From Berberis thunbergii (lineage: Eukaryota > Streptophyta > Magnoliopsida > Ranunculales > Berberidaceae): a stretch of DNA of 64,000 bases. Shown here in pieces: positions 44,513 to 54,723 of the stretch; position 1 is the stretch's first letter, and each line of letters begins with the position of its first letter. A model generated the notes under the pieces. That model saw only the letters and a program-made list of their open reading frames with translations. It ran no database searches and had not been told where the DNA came from. Made by a program: the position numbers and the translations under genes. The stretch covers positions 558,001-622,000 of the forward strand of contig QNQO01006937.1 of the NCBI GenBank assembly GCA_003290165.1, written 5' to 3'.

Positions 44513-44797
44513 ACTTATACACATTGGGTCAGGGAGGGAATAGAAGTCTGAACATGGGAATGTGCTCCCTGAATAAGCCTGTTGTAGCGATGTATCAAGG
44601 GTATAGAGAAGCAAAGGTAATGCCAGTTTCAACGTGAAAACGCCTATGGAACTCTTGCATCGTAAGCATGTTGCAGACCTTCCTGTCCTTGTAGGCCTTG
44701 GCACCGTCAAATTCCCCTCCATCAATCATGGATGAACTGTTCAACCCATTTAAACCTCCTGCTAGCCCACTCAAGTCTCCAAGGTTTGCCTTTTGGG
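44513..44797 (-). pseudogene. POR: Captured protochlorophyllide oxidoreductase (POR) exon fragment
   Basis: Minus-strand text [57 protein letters not shown] and, after a tga, TTGLFREHIPMFRLLFPP. These belong to NADPH-protochlorophyllide oxidoreductase, the light-dependent plastid enzyme of chlorophyll synthesis. The catalytic YKDSK motif appears here as YKDRK (Tyr and Lys retained, Ser changed to Arg). The tga replaces the Gly after LYP and a second stop follows FPP. It is an internal fragment without start, transit peptide or Rossmann N-terminus. Confidence 0.9.
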
Positions 44798-45512
44798 GAT
44801 AACACATGATTTGCACATGGGATTATAAAATTGGGGTATCTCCCTAATTCTGAACCTTCTTAATTGATTCTTAATACTCAGAATATTTAAATGTGAATCT
44901 AAACCTACTTAACTGTTATGCATCTAAATGACATGCATATGAACTTATGTGCCCTCTGCAACCTATCATCAGCAATAACACTATATTCACATATTATGGC
45001 GTATACTTCCATACATGAATATGGTACACAATATGGTCTGATAAAAAAGCTTCATTAAGTTTTGGACATTTCTGATACAGTGGCATTTAACCAATGTTTT
45101 ACAATATTTTGACAGCATCCACAGGAATGCAATAATCATGACTAATAAATTACTAAGTTGTTCCATCAAAAATATTTCGTTTTCAAGAAACCAAAAAAAC
45201 AAAAATCTTTCATTTTCAAGAAGCCAAAAACACAAAAAGCTTTCATCTTCAAGAAGTAAAAAACATGTTTACTAGAATTTCCAGCTAAGCACTTCAGACT
45301 CGTGCTTCGTGATTGAAAGCTACCACCATGTGGTTGTGACTAGTGAAATGTGTAGCCCCGCCCCTAGCATTAGGCTTAGCCAAAAATCAATTGCGCTGAT
45401 AATTGCAACAAAGAGTGGCCATAATGAATTAAAAGAAAGATGATGATATTTAGCAAGATTTATAAAATCAATAATAATAGCAATGCTACTAAGATAAACA
45501 GGATTATGTACC
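44798..45512. other. Non-coding stretch of the outer CACTA
   Basis: AT-rich. A local duplication of tttcattttcaagaagccaaaaa-type text lies at about 45178-45260 (three variants). No gene recognised. Confidence 0.45.
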
Positions 45513-45585
45513 TGGATGTTTGTGATAGTTGGAGAAGCAACTTTCCTGGGTTCTAGAGCAGAGACAACTAACTTGTATCTGTAGC
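45513..45585 (-). pseudogene. Unrecognised exon-like fragment
   Basis: Between ctacag and cag|gtacat the minus strand reads YKLVVSALEPRKVASPTITN. Open frame with good splice borders; I do not recognise the protein. Likely another captured exon. Confidence 0.4.
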
Positions 45586-45974
45586 AAGTAATAGACACGC
45601 ATAAAAATATTAACATAAGTCATAACATTATAATTAATATACTTCCTATCCACTTTGAAAGGAGTTCAAACTAGTTTAGAAATGAAGCAGGACAATAATC
45701 CCTATGCCATCCTTTGAACAACATGAATGGAGCTTTATATAGGGTAATCAAGGTAATCATTGGCACATCAACAATAATCCCCAAAACTGTAGCTAATATG
45801 CATCTCGGTACCTGTAATACTCTATATTACAAGAAGGATCACAAATCCAGTTCCAAGGATACATGTAACTTCAAAAATTCAGAACATGAATGAAGTGCAA
45901 GACCGAACACTCTCCATTGAAATTAAGTTGAAGTATTGAAACCAAATTGAAGAAGAATTCATGTTAGATATCCA

Positions 45975-46112
45975 TACTTGAGTTCGATAGGCTTCTCATT
46001 GCTTTGTGCTTCCAATAACTCATCCATCACTGAAAAAATAAGAATGGAAGGAAAAATCCGCACAGTCTCGAACAATAGTGCACGCCATCCAGACATTGCT
46101 CCAAGTACCATC
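45975..46112 (-). pseudogene. Unrecognised exon-like fragment
   Basis: The minus strand reads VLGAMSGWRALLFETVRIFP then SVMDELLEAQSNEKPIELKY. The frame is open over about 45 codons from a possible start before the tgaattc. Family not recognised. Confidence 0.4.
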
Positions 46113-46284
46113 CTACAAATGATTCAAGGTAACATCAAATTCTCTCAAACATTTCACTTATGTTTCTTGGGACATCACATTGTAAACCAATATAAACAAC
46201 ACAGAAAGTTCAAACAGATAACATGTAAGCCACAAGTACTAGTTAAGCAAATACCATAAAACATCGAATCAACTTGCTCAAGAG

Positions 46285-46540
46285 TACAAAACATGGCGAG
46301 CTGCAAAGAGCAGAGGGATAGGAAGAGAGGCGAACAAGAGGAGAAGGAGAGGAAGAGAGGCGAGCAAGAGCAGAGGGAGAGGATGAGAGGTTGAGAAATT
46401 GGAGCCCCAAATTTCACTATTGCTAACCTAAACCTAGCAATTTCTCAACCTCTCGTCCTCTCCTTCTCCAATTAGATAGTGAGCAGAAGGAGAGGAAACA
46501 TAGCAGAGAGAGAGAGGAGAGGAAACATAAAGTCGAGCAA
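46285..46540. repeat. Purine-rich low-complexity tract (gagaggcgaacaagag repeats)
   Basis: Imperfect repeats of agaggcgagcaagagcagagggagaggaagag type. Short similar text on the opposite strand occurs at about 46440-46480. It occupies the same subterminal position as the CT-rich tract at 23760-24160 of the inner element. Confidence 0.65.
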
Positions 46541-46584
46541 AAAAAAAATTTTGGGGCGCCAAAAATCCCGCCAAGCCATTGATA

Positions 46585-46680
46585 GCGTGTTTTAATATTA
46601 AACCCATTGAAATTTGGTTTTTCATAGCATATTGGTAGAAAACGCTATTGAAGCTATAAATGGAGTTATTTGGTGTAGCG
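46585..46680. repeat. Right terminal and subterminal region of the outer CACTA
   Basis: Contains gatagcg, catagcat and aaaacgctatt copies of the subterminal motif. It ends in ttatttggtgtagcg next to the cgc duplication. Confidence 0.8.
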
Positions 46681-46683
46681 CGC

Positions 46684-48259
46684 GCAGCTACTTGGAGTTG
46701 CCCATCCACTTTTCCTGAAGTTATCAAAGGCTAAGATTGTCCTCATGAAGAAATTCAAGGATTTTGAACCTTTATCAAATGCTCGTTATAACCAATAAAG
46801 CATTGGTACGTAAACTAAATCGTGTTTACCTTGCCACTACAATTATCTTATGATTGAAGACGAAAAAGTTATTAAGCTTGTTGCTTATATTGTGCATTTC
46901 ATTTTTGCTCTCCATCATATAACCTCCTCCCATAACTTCTTTTTTAGCTAGTTATTTTTTTTCTAAAATGATCTACGCAATCAATTTTCACAAAAGCCAC
47001 CATATAAATAGTTGGAAATTCATGACTAAGGATACCTTACCTATTGTGTTCCGTGTTTGAAAGACAAGTGCCTCTTCACATTTGATTTATTGTTCATAAC
47101 CACGTGCCACAAATTACACCCATATGGTTGGTGCTATACCTTTGAGAATTAATTAGTGTTCTCAGTGCCATATTTTTAAGCAACTACTTCAGTAGTTTTT
47201 TTGCACACCAAATCACCGTACCCATTTAACTAAGATATCAACTCGTCTCAATTCGCTCTAAGATATCATCCCAAGAGTGTTTATTCTTATAAGTAGCTTC
47301 GTAGATACTTGGAGGAAAAGATTTATGTAAGTCTTACTGTAATTGATTTGTTTGGAAATATAAGTACCCATATTTTTCCGCTGCCATGCAGATATCGCAT
47401 CCTTGATCGTCGCCTCGCTTATTTGTTAGTGGGTTCAAGTGCCTGAAGAGCATATTTACTGAAACAAATATGTACGGATGGATTTATTGGATTGGTTCAT
47501 AAATTGCCTTCCTTCAGCCACTTCATTAATTTCCAAAAAGTCAGGGTATAAATATGTATGAAATAGAGAAATTCTAGCCACCCAAGTAAAGTTAGTCGAG
47601 TAAGAACTCAACCAGACTTTGCCCCCCAAAGGAATCTCTAGATCTATGCTTATTTTCAACATTTCGAAGCATTTCATCGCTTACTACATCCTTCCGCTTC
47701 ATTAATTTTTAATGTGATTTGTGAAAATTATAATTTCCAGCCCTAATATAGTTTCCAATCACATCAGAGTGTCTTTTATTGCCAACGCATACCTTCCCTT
47801 TGCACCAATGAACATTATCGTGTCACTACATATTGTTGTCGCGCGATGGTAAATCCATTGTTTTCTATTTTGAAGTCTTGGAGGCCACAATCTTGTCTTT
47901 TAAGATCATCTTCATAAGACTTTTACCCAACTGATTGAAAGAGCAATGGTGATGGTAGGTTCATTGTCGAAGCTTCAGTGGCACCCAAATAAATCATGAA
48001 GATTCTCATTTAAACTTAATCAAATTTCGTTATGGGCTTGCATGTTCTTATCAACCTTCTCCATTCCCCTCCCCCCCCCCCCCCCCCCAATTCAATCTTT
48101 TTCTAGAGCCTATTACTGCATTTGCATTCAAAGAAACATCTATGATTTGTCGATCGCATGTCTACCATGGAGAATTGGTATTAGGTTATGATAAAGCCAA
48201 AGACATGTTTAAGGTGAATTGGCATTTGTTATGATTTGTAAACACTTGAAAGAAAGTTG
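46684..48259 (-). pseudogene. Minus-strand L1 LINE ORF2, middle piece
   Basis: Minus-strand text near 48250-48210 begins the RT motif (NFLSSVYK). RQIIDVSLNANAVIGSRK follows at about 48150-48100, the conserved GRQI(L/I)D...AN stretch of L1 reverse transcriptases. The RNase H end (KVDGQLQVAA) lies at 46715-46684. The region between has many breaks and appears to lack part of RT. The same ORF continues at 58181-58524 upstream and at 23047-22945 downstream. Confidence 0.65.
48071..48088. repeat. Poly-C tract
   Basis: An uninterrupted run of 18 C after cattcccct. On the minus strand this is a G-run that could form G-quadruplexes and is prone to sequencing and replication slippage. Confidence 0.9.
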
Positions 48260-48264
48260 ATTGG

Positions 48265-48441
48265 CATTAAAAGTCTGTATATGTTCCAAAATAGTAGAGT
48301 TAGAATATCTTCTAAAAGTCAAAAGTAAAATTAAAAGTCTTAGATTTTCTGTTTTTACAAAGTTAGGTCAGAGTTAGTTTGTATTTAGAAAATGAATAAA
48401 ATACAACAAAACTAAACCGTACTCACCAACGAGATTCTATA
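48265..48441 (+). repeat. 5' LTR of the copia element (interrupted)
   Basis: The text aagtcttagattt, taagtcagagttag (variant aggtcagagttag) and gaataaaatacaacaaa is shared in order with 57990-58150. The LTR is cut at attctata by the hAT insertion and probably ends at about 49686. The primer site after it is not intact (only ggctacggtgatttg remains). Confidence 0.75.
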
Positions 48442-49662
48442 TAGGGAAGGCAGTGGGGCGGATTTTCACTGATATCCGCCCCACCCAATCCGTTTGGGGC
48501 GGTTTTGGATATGGCTGAATGAGTTTTCGGATGGTTTCGGGTATCCAAAAATATTCGTTCACTATTCGGGGCAGATACGGATTTGGCCATATCCGCCCCG
48601 CGGATATCCATTTAACCAACAAATTTACAAAAATGTCCTTCGCCTATATAAAGAATTAACCTTTTACTTTTTTCACAAATCACTCACAAATCACAGCCTC
48701 ACACGGTCACACCCTCACCAAACGCTCCCCTCACCCTCATCATTTTCATTCGCTCCCCTCACCCTCACCCTCACCAAACGCTCCTCCCCTCACCCTCACC
48801 AACTCCCTCTCACAGACACAGAGAGCACAAGCTCTTGTCTCACTCTCAGAGCAGCGTCGCCCACGTCGCCCTCCCTCACACCACGTCGCCCTCCATCACG
48901 CAGCGCGGCCGCGACTCGCGAGATCCTCCCTGCTGCTCCCCTCACGCCGCGAGAGATCTGCCTCCCTCACACCTTGTCGACCTCGAGAGGTCCCTCACAC
49001 AACGTCGACCGCGAGAGATCTGCCTCCCTCGGAGAGAGATCTCCCTCTCACAGATATCGCCCCTTCTCCTTCTCCAGATCTCCTTCTCCGAATCTCCTTC
49101 TCCTTCTGATCTGATCTTAGCAATAAGATCTTAGATCCAGATCTAAGATCTGATCAAATTTGATTCTTTGATCTGATCCGAGATCAAATCATCAGATCCG
49201 AGATCTCTGATCTGATTTCAGATTTCATCAGATCTGATCTGATCTCGATCTCAAATCTCATCAGATCTGATCTGATCTACATTTCGATCTCATCAGATCT
49301 AATCTCGATCTTAGAGTTCAGATCAGATCAGATTTTTTTTGGTAATTTGTTGTAATTTTAGATCGAATTTGTTGTAAATTTTAGATCTTTTTTTTTTTTC
49401 GTAATTTGTTTATATTAGAGATTCATATATCTGATTTTTTTTTTAATTTGTTGTATGTTTTTTTTTAATTTGTTGTATGTTTTTTAATGTATAAATGATC
49501 GTAAAACTGTAGAAAGAAATTTTCATGCGCCGCAAATCCGTCTGGGGACGGGGGCGGTTTTGAAAAATAATACCAAACGGATATGCGGGGCGAATTTTAA
49601 TCCCCGCAATTTTCAGCGAGACGGGGATGAATTTGCTTAATTCCGCCCCATTGTCATCCCTA
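48442..49662. mobile_element. Non-autonomous hAT-type element with GATC-rich core
   Basis: Flanked by the 8-bp duplication attctata (48434-48441, 49663-49670). The terminal inverted repeats are tagggaaggcagtggggcgg on the left and, on the other strand, tagggatgacaatggggcgg on the right. No transposase. The interior has a Pro/Ser/Thr-rich open frame (48494-49114) that looks compositional, and a GATC-dense stretch (49110-49335). Confidence 0.88.
49110..49335. repeat. GATC/AGATCT-dense simple sequence
   Basis: About 225 bp built from variants of agatctgatc and gatctgatctcagatc, largely self-complementary, with dozens of GATC sites. It is expected to form local hairpins. Confidence 0.85.
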
Positions 49663-49686
49663 ATTCTATACCTAATTTGAAGGTCA

Positions 49687-50182
49687 AGGCTACGGTGATT
49701 TGAACAAAAAAAAAAAAAAAAACTACCCACAGCATATCCGTGTATCCACCCAACCTCTTCTTCCCTCACGCACATACAACTGTCGATCAACACAACCACA
49801 TCATAGACGATCGCAACCTGACCTCGTATCGGTGCCTTCTGATCTTCGCCAGGCACAACGCCAATCGCCCTTCTTCTTTCCTCTTAGCCACCAAACAGGG
49901 GCTTCTTCTCCGTCACGACCGCTTCTTCCCCTGCCTTCTTCCACCCATAACAAACAACTAGCTAACAAAATAAACTTCTCTTCACCCACAAACGAATCAA
50001 CCGCCTCTTCCATCGACACAGCTCATTCTTCATCTCGATCTCACCCTCTCTTCTTCACCTTGCAGCAGCCCCTTTACAAATCATCGCTTTTCATCGCCTG
50101 ATCTCGCTAGCAACTGGAGCTCCCTGCTTCGCCCTCTCTTCTTCCTCGCGCGCAGCAAACGACACCATTTCTACCTCTTCTC
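49687..50182 (+). other. Copia leader region, first part
   Basis: C-rich leader-like DNA after the 5' LTR, starting with an 18-base A-run (49705-49722). It continues at 53318 after the gypsy insertion. No supported gene. Confidence 0.55.
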
Positions 50183-50472
50183 TAATAGAGACCTTGACCT
50201 TTTGATTGGAGATCAAACCACCTAAATCCTTTGATTGGGGATTAGCCACCAAATAAATTAAATAAAACTTGTATTGCTTGCCTAAACTCTATTACATCAT
50301 ATGTATTTATAACTGAAAGCAAAGGATAATACTTCCTAATTGAATTCAATTCTAATTCTAATCAAACAATAACTCCTAATTCAAAACAAGCTAATATTCC
50401 CTAAATAGAATATTGTTATAACTAAGACATTCTAATATCAAGTAAATACTAAATAGGATTGGTATCCTAACA
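50183..50472 (-). repeat. 3' LTR of the gypsy element
   Basis: 290 bp; element-sense start tgttaggatacc, end ctctatta. Confidence 0.92.
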
Positions 50473-50760
50473 TCCCACGCCGCTTGAAACAAGGCTTGTC
50501 CACAAGCCTGAAAACCCAGAAAACGTACACGAACTGCTCGTAGTCTTTCCAAGTAGCTTCCGCCACAAGGGGCTGGTCGACTTGATAAGCCCGTATGTAG
50601 TTACTCTGGTCCACTTGATAAGCCAGCGGTCCTGAATAGTGAATTTATTAAGGGCTCGATAGTCAACACACATGCGCCAAGAACCATCCGTGTTTTGAAC
50701 CAAGAGAACTGACGAAGAATAAGGGTTGGTACTGGTTCGAATAAGGCCTGCAACCTTCAA
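50473..50760 (-). pseudogene. RT start fused to the pol C-terminus by deletion
   Basis: KVAGLIRTSTNPYSSSVLLV and WRMCVDYRALNKFTIQDR are the first motifs of gypsy RT. Directly after these the text changes, and in another frame reads LVAEATWKDYEQFVYVF, LVDKPCFKRRG, the chromodomain-like end of gypsy integrase. RT palm, RNase H and the integrase core are therefore deleted. Confidence 0.8.
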
Positions 50761-52237
50761 ATTAGATACACGTTATCAAAGTCGGCCTTTCGAAAGTGAG
50801 GATAACGATATGGTCGAACATTGACTGGAGAATCATCTGGTAAAGAACAATGGACCGGGGTATTATCCAAGACCATAGGAGAATTGTCGCCAATTAATGA
50901 ATAAGTACGATTTGCCACCGAGAATGTCATAATCAGCTTGGAAAAGTCCCAATTAATAACACCCAAAGAGCGAAGCCATTCAGCACCTAGAACCACATCA
51001 CATCCAGTGATACCAAGGAGTAAGAAGTTGCCGTGGAACTCATAATCTTGTAATCTAAGGGAAACATCCCGACAAGAGCCTGGACTATGCAAGTGGCCAC
51101 CATCCGCAAGCATGACGCGGAAAACACTATCTTGGTGGATTGGAAACCCACATTGTTTGGCAAAAGACGGGTGCAAAAAATTATGAGTCGAACCAGAGTC
51201 AACAAGGACAGTAACAGTCCTGTAATTTAATTGTCCAGTGAGACACATGATTTCAGGCCGTGGGGACCCGAGAAGAGCATGAAAAGAAATCCCTAGAGGA
51301 GGTTCAGATAAAGTATGATCCAGAATAGGAGGGTCAACATCAGAATCGTCTTCGTATTCCTTATTACCCTCAAGGAGCAAAACGTGGGGCTGAGGACAAC
51401 GATGGCCACGCGTATATACTGCATCGCAGTTAAAGCAAAGTCCTTTGGCACGACGGTCTTGTTGTTCAGCCCATGACAGACGTTTAACACCTGCTGGGAT
51501 ACTAGTAACTGGCGTTGAAGGATTTGTAGCAGGCACTGGGTTAGCAAAATGTTGGACAGGCCCTGTAGATCGAGTAGCATTAATGGCATCTTCTTGACAT
51601 AAAGCCAACTCAAAAGCATGTGTAATACTGGTAGGGTGTAACATCCGACGCTGGCTTGAATATCAACACGCAAACCTGATAGAAACATGCTAATCTGATG
51701 TGGTTCAGATAACCCGGGCACCAAATTAGATAGCTTTTCGAACTCGGTAATAAATGAGCGAACCGTGCCTCGTTGAACTAACTTGGAAAGAGAACTACAC
51801 GGGTCGATATGTTCGCGAGAACCAAAGCGAGAGCAAAGAGCTTTCGAAAACTGTGGCCACGTTAGTGTGCCGAGTGATTGGCGAATCCATCGATACCAAG
51901 AGTTGGCATCACCCTGAAGGTGAAGAGCGGCAATGGGTAGCATCTGTTCGCTGGAAAGTCCATTGAGTTCTTGGTACTGCTCGGCCTGAAATAACCAACC
52001 ATACGGATCAGTTCCGTCGAAACGGGGTAAATCAATACGGAGGCCCTTGCCCGAAATAGGAATAATTGGCCGTTGTTGATCCGGTTGCGCATATGGTGCC
52101 GGGCGACATGGTTGGAGATTCTTTAATGCCTCAAGAATAGTGGCATTAGTGGCCTCAAGGGTATGGAGGTGGGATGTAATCCCAGTGACCTTAGCAGTAA
52201 GCGCATTGACCTGCTCTTGTAATTCAGCAACCGTCAT
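50757..52237 (-). pseudogene. Gypsy gag and protease (one frameshift)
   Basis: The start MTVAELQEQVNALTAKV at 52237 gives a coiled coil. The retrotransposon gag domain follows: LPRFDGTDPYGWLFQAEQYQ, AALHLQGDANSWYRW, RSFITEFEKLSNLVPGLSEP. Near 51650 the frame shifts and continues SITHAFELALCQEDA. Then come a zinc knuckle (LCFNCDAVYTRGHRC) and the retropepsin domain with VLVDSGSTHNFLHPSFAKQC (catalytic D-S-G) and VVLGAEWLRSLGVINWDF. The second frame ends where RT begins. Gag would package element RNA and the protease would mature it. The single frameshift is the main visible lesion in this part. Confidence 0.88.
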
Positions 52238-53008
52238 GATAATTGAAATTGAAAGAAATCGGTGAATTCTGGAGTCGAGGAAGCGCTTGTTTTAAACAAG
52301 GAGCAAGGAGTTGGATGAAGTGCTCTTGGACGAAGCTCGGAGAGTGCTAGATTTAGGCCTCGCTGGAACCCGGAATCAGGAATCGATGAAGCTGGATCCG
52401 TGGAAGAAGAAGAGGCGCTGAAACGGGAAGCACTGCAATTGGGGGAAGCGCGGAAGGAAGGATGAACAAAGCTCTGGTGAAGGGTTGATGAGGCGAGGCG
52501 GAGGGGTGCTGTTGCGAGGGTGAAGGGGGCTGATGCGATGGCGGAAAGGTGTTGTTGCGAGGGCGGAAAGGTGTTGTTGCGAGGGCGAGGGGATCTGTCG
52601 CGAAGCGGTGCTGTGGCGAGGGTGGAGGGGAGCTGTTGCGAGGGCGAAGGGGGCTGAACAAGGCTCTGGCGAAGGGGGAGGTAGTTGCGAGGGCGAAGGG
52701 GTGCTATTGCGAGGGCGAGAGGTGATGTTGCGAAGCGGTGCTGCGGCGGAGGGAGCTGTTGCGAGGGCGAAGGGTGCTGTTGCTTGGGCGAAGGGGCTGA
52801 TGCGATGGCGGTTGCTGCGAAGGGATCTGAATCGGAGATGATGCTGAGGATGATGGCGACGGCGGATGTTGAGGATGATGGTGACGGCGGAGCTGTTGCG
52901 AGGTAATTTTTTTTTTTTTTGTGGGGATGAAAACCTGGGAGATCGGAGGTTGTGTGGAGGGTGAAGAATGAAGGAACAAGAAAAAAAATTTGGCTCAAAA
53001 TCGATGAT

Positions 53009-53020
53009 GCTCTGATACCA
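53009..53020 (-). other. Primer binding site of the gypsy element (initiator Met tRNA)
   Basis: tggtatcagagc on the minus strand, two bases inside the 5' LTR. Confidence 0.9.
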
Positions 53021-53022
53021 GA

Positions 53023-53312
53023 TAATAGAGACCTTGACCTTTTGATTGGAGATCAAACCACCTAAATCCTTTGATTGGGGATTAGCCACCAAATAAATTA
53101 AATAAAACTTGTATTGCTTGCCTAAACTCTATTACATCATATGTATTTATAACTGAAAGCAAAGAATAATACTTCCTAATTGAATTCAATTCTAATTCTA
53201 ATCAAACAATAACTCCTAATTCAAAACAAGCTAATATTCCCTAAATAGAATATTGTTATAACTAAGACATTCTAATATCAAGTAAATACTAAATAGGATT
53301 GGTATCCTAACA
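53023..53312 (-). repeat. 5' LTR of the gypsy element
   Basis: 290 bp, near-identical to 50183-50472. Confidence 0.92.
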
Positions 53313-53317
53313 TTCTC

Positions 53318-53673
53318 GCTGTCCATCATAGATAGGAAACCTCGCCACTTCGTCCTCTCAATCTCGTCTGCTTCTTCCACGATCGCCAGCCACCACCAGT
53401 GAACACCTCGCCACAGATCCCACCATGACTGATCGTCGTCCATCCTTGCCACAGATCCACCGTGACTGATCTTCGTCCATCATCGAGGTTCGATCGTCGT
53501 CCATCCTCGCCAAGCAAGCGATTTGGGCTTTCTTCGTCAGAAAAGAATCGTGGGTGCGAAGAGACCCTTTATTAAAAAAAAAAACAAAAAAAACAAAAAA
53601 ACTGTTTTTAATCCAGACTATTAGCACCAAGGTTCAGCCAGAGTCACCAGTGCATTACGTAGCCGCTGCCACC
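53318..53673 (+). other. Copia leader region, second part
   Basis: Contains repeats of gatcgtcgtccatcctcgcca-type text (about 53420-53515) and an A-rich tract at 53571-53600. No supported gene. Confidence 0.5.
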
Positions 53674-54720
53674 ATGAGCAACAGTACAAATAGTGGTTCA
53701 AACACCACCACCTCACCATATGACAATCTTCATCACTCATAATTTTTTCACCACTTCGATCAACCTGGAGTGGCTCGTGTGTCACAGCCGCTTACGCCTA
53801 CCAATTACAACATATGGAGTCGAGCGATGACCATGACTCTCAAAGCCAAAAACAAATTGGGTTTTTGTTGATAGATCTATCCGAAAACCGGCGACAAGCC
53901 AAAAATGATGAACTACTACAATGAGACCGTTGCAACAACTTGGTAAAATCATGGCTCATCAATGTCATCTCACCTTACCTCCAAGCAAGTGTCATATACT
54001 GTGAATTGACATATAATTATGGGTTGGTTTGAAAGAAAGGTATGCATAAACTAATTTCGTGCAGATCTATCATATTGAATCTGAAATCCATAGATGCACT
54101 CAAGGGACGATGAATGTGAATGTCTACTTTACCAAATTGATGGCTGTATGGGACAAATTGGATATTGTGGTTGATTTTGTTGAAAACACTAGCAACACCA
54201 TGAACACCGTTCTTACATATATCCACACTCAACACTCGATCAAGTTCTTGATGGGGCTAACCGGCACCTACAATTCTGTTAGGGATCGTTGATGGATCAT
54301 CTTTCGCCACTCAACAAGGTTTACTCTCTTGTGCTTCGTCACGGACGCCAACAAGAGATTGCTACTGGCAAACCCACCATACCTGATGCTACAACTTTTG
54401 TCATGCGGAATATTGATCTCAAAGTGCACGCAACACTAACAAGTCGAGATGACCCCGAAAGCCCTTTAATCTCGACGTCAATTGTGGAACATGTGACGTG
54501 GTAGGTAATACTGCTGCTGACTGTCGTTCTCATCTCACTTGTGATTATTGTGGATTGAAATCCCACACTGTCGACAATTGTTGGAAATTTAAGAAAGTTA
54601 ATCCCGCTAAATAATGACGTTTTCAGAAAGATCGTCCTAGGGGAACAATGTGCTACTTCTTCGAATGAGCAACCATCTAATCCTTCTCCATTCACTTCCG
54701 AGCAGTGCAAGCAAATCCTG
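53674..54720 (+). pseudogene. Copia gag region, heavily decayed
   Basis: The start MSNSTNSGSNTTTSPYDNL is followed by PLTPTNYNIWSRAMTMTLKA, the typical N-terminal copia gag motif (NY..WS..M...L). Pieces such as MDHLSPLNKVYSLVLRHGRQ follow. Many stops separate them. Confidence 0.75.
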
Positions 54721-54723
54721 GCT

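Larger units (their letters stand above)
23048..46680. mobile_element. Outer CACTA transposon (gene-capturing), host of a second CACTA
   Basis: The left end is cactacaagaaaaa and the right end, read on the other strand, is cgctacaccaaataa (first base triplet mutated). The element is flanked by the 3-bp duplication cgc (23045-23047, 46681-46683). Subterminal repeats of the type atagcgttt...aaaccgctatgg lie at both ends. Removing the element restores an open frame of the host LINE across the site. Without the nested inner element it is about 8.2 kb. No transposase is recognised, so it is non-autonomous. It contains minus-strand fragments of at least five plant genes: ABCA transporter, tetraspanin, RRM protein, bZIP-like coil and protochlorophyllide reductase. 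Confidence 0.85.
50183..53312 (-). mobile_element. Young internally deleted Ty3/gypsy element (gag-protease only)
   Basis: Two LTRs of 290 bp (50183-50472 and 53023-53312) appear to differ at a single base (aaaggataa versus aaagaataa). They are flanked by the 5-bp duplication ttctc (50178-50182, 53313-53317). The minus strand carries gag and protease, the beginning of RT, and then a jump to the very end of pol. It is therefore non-autonomous and depends on another element's RT and integrase. It is the most recent insertion visible in the window. Confidence 0.93.

Noticed and set aside
23048..46680. Organelle-derived DNA, because of photosynthesis genes
   Set aside because: LHCB5, POR and phototropin are nuclear genes with spliceosomal introns; no plastid genes are present.
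48494..49114. 206-codon open frame as a protein gene
   Set aside because: It is a Pro/Ser/Thr-rich translation of C-rich simple sequence inside a non-autonomous hAT element, without any recognisable motif; the opposite and other frames are also open.
52234..53092. Long overlapping minus-strand frames (254 and 238 codons) and plus-strand Gly/Ala-rich frames
   Set aside because: They lie in the GC-rich repetitive leader of the gypsy element (repeats of ttgcgagggcgaagggg type), open in several frames at once, and partly run into the LTR.
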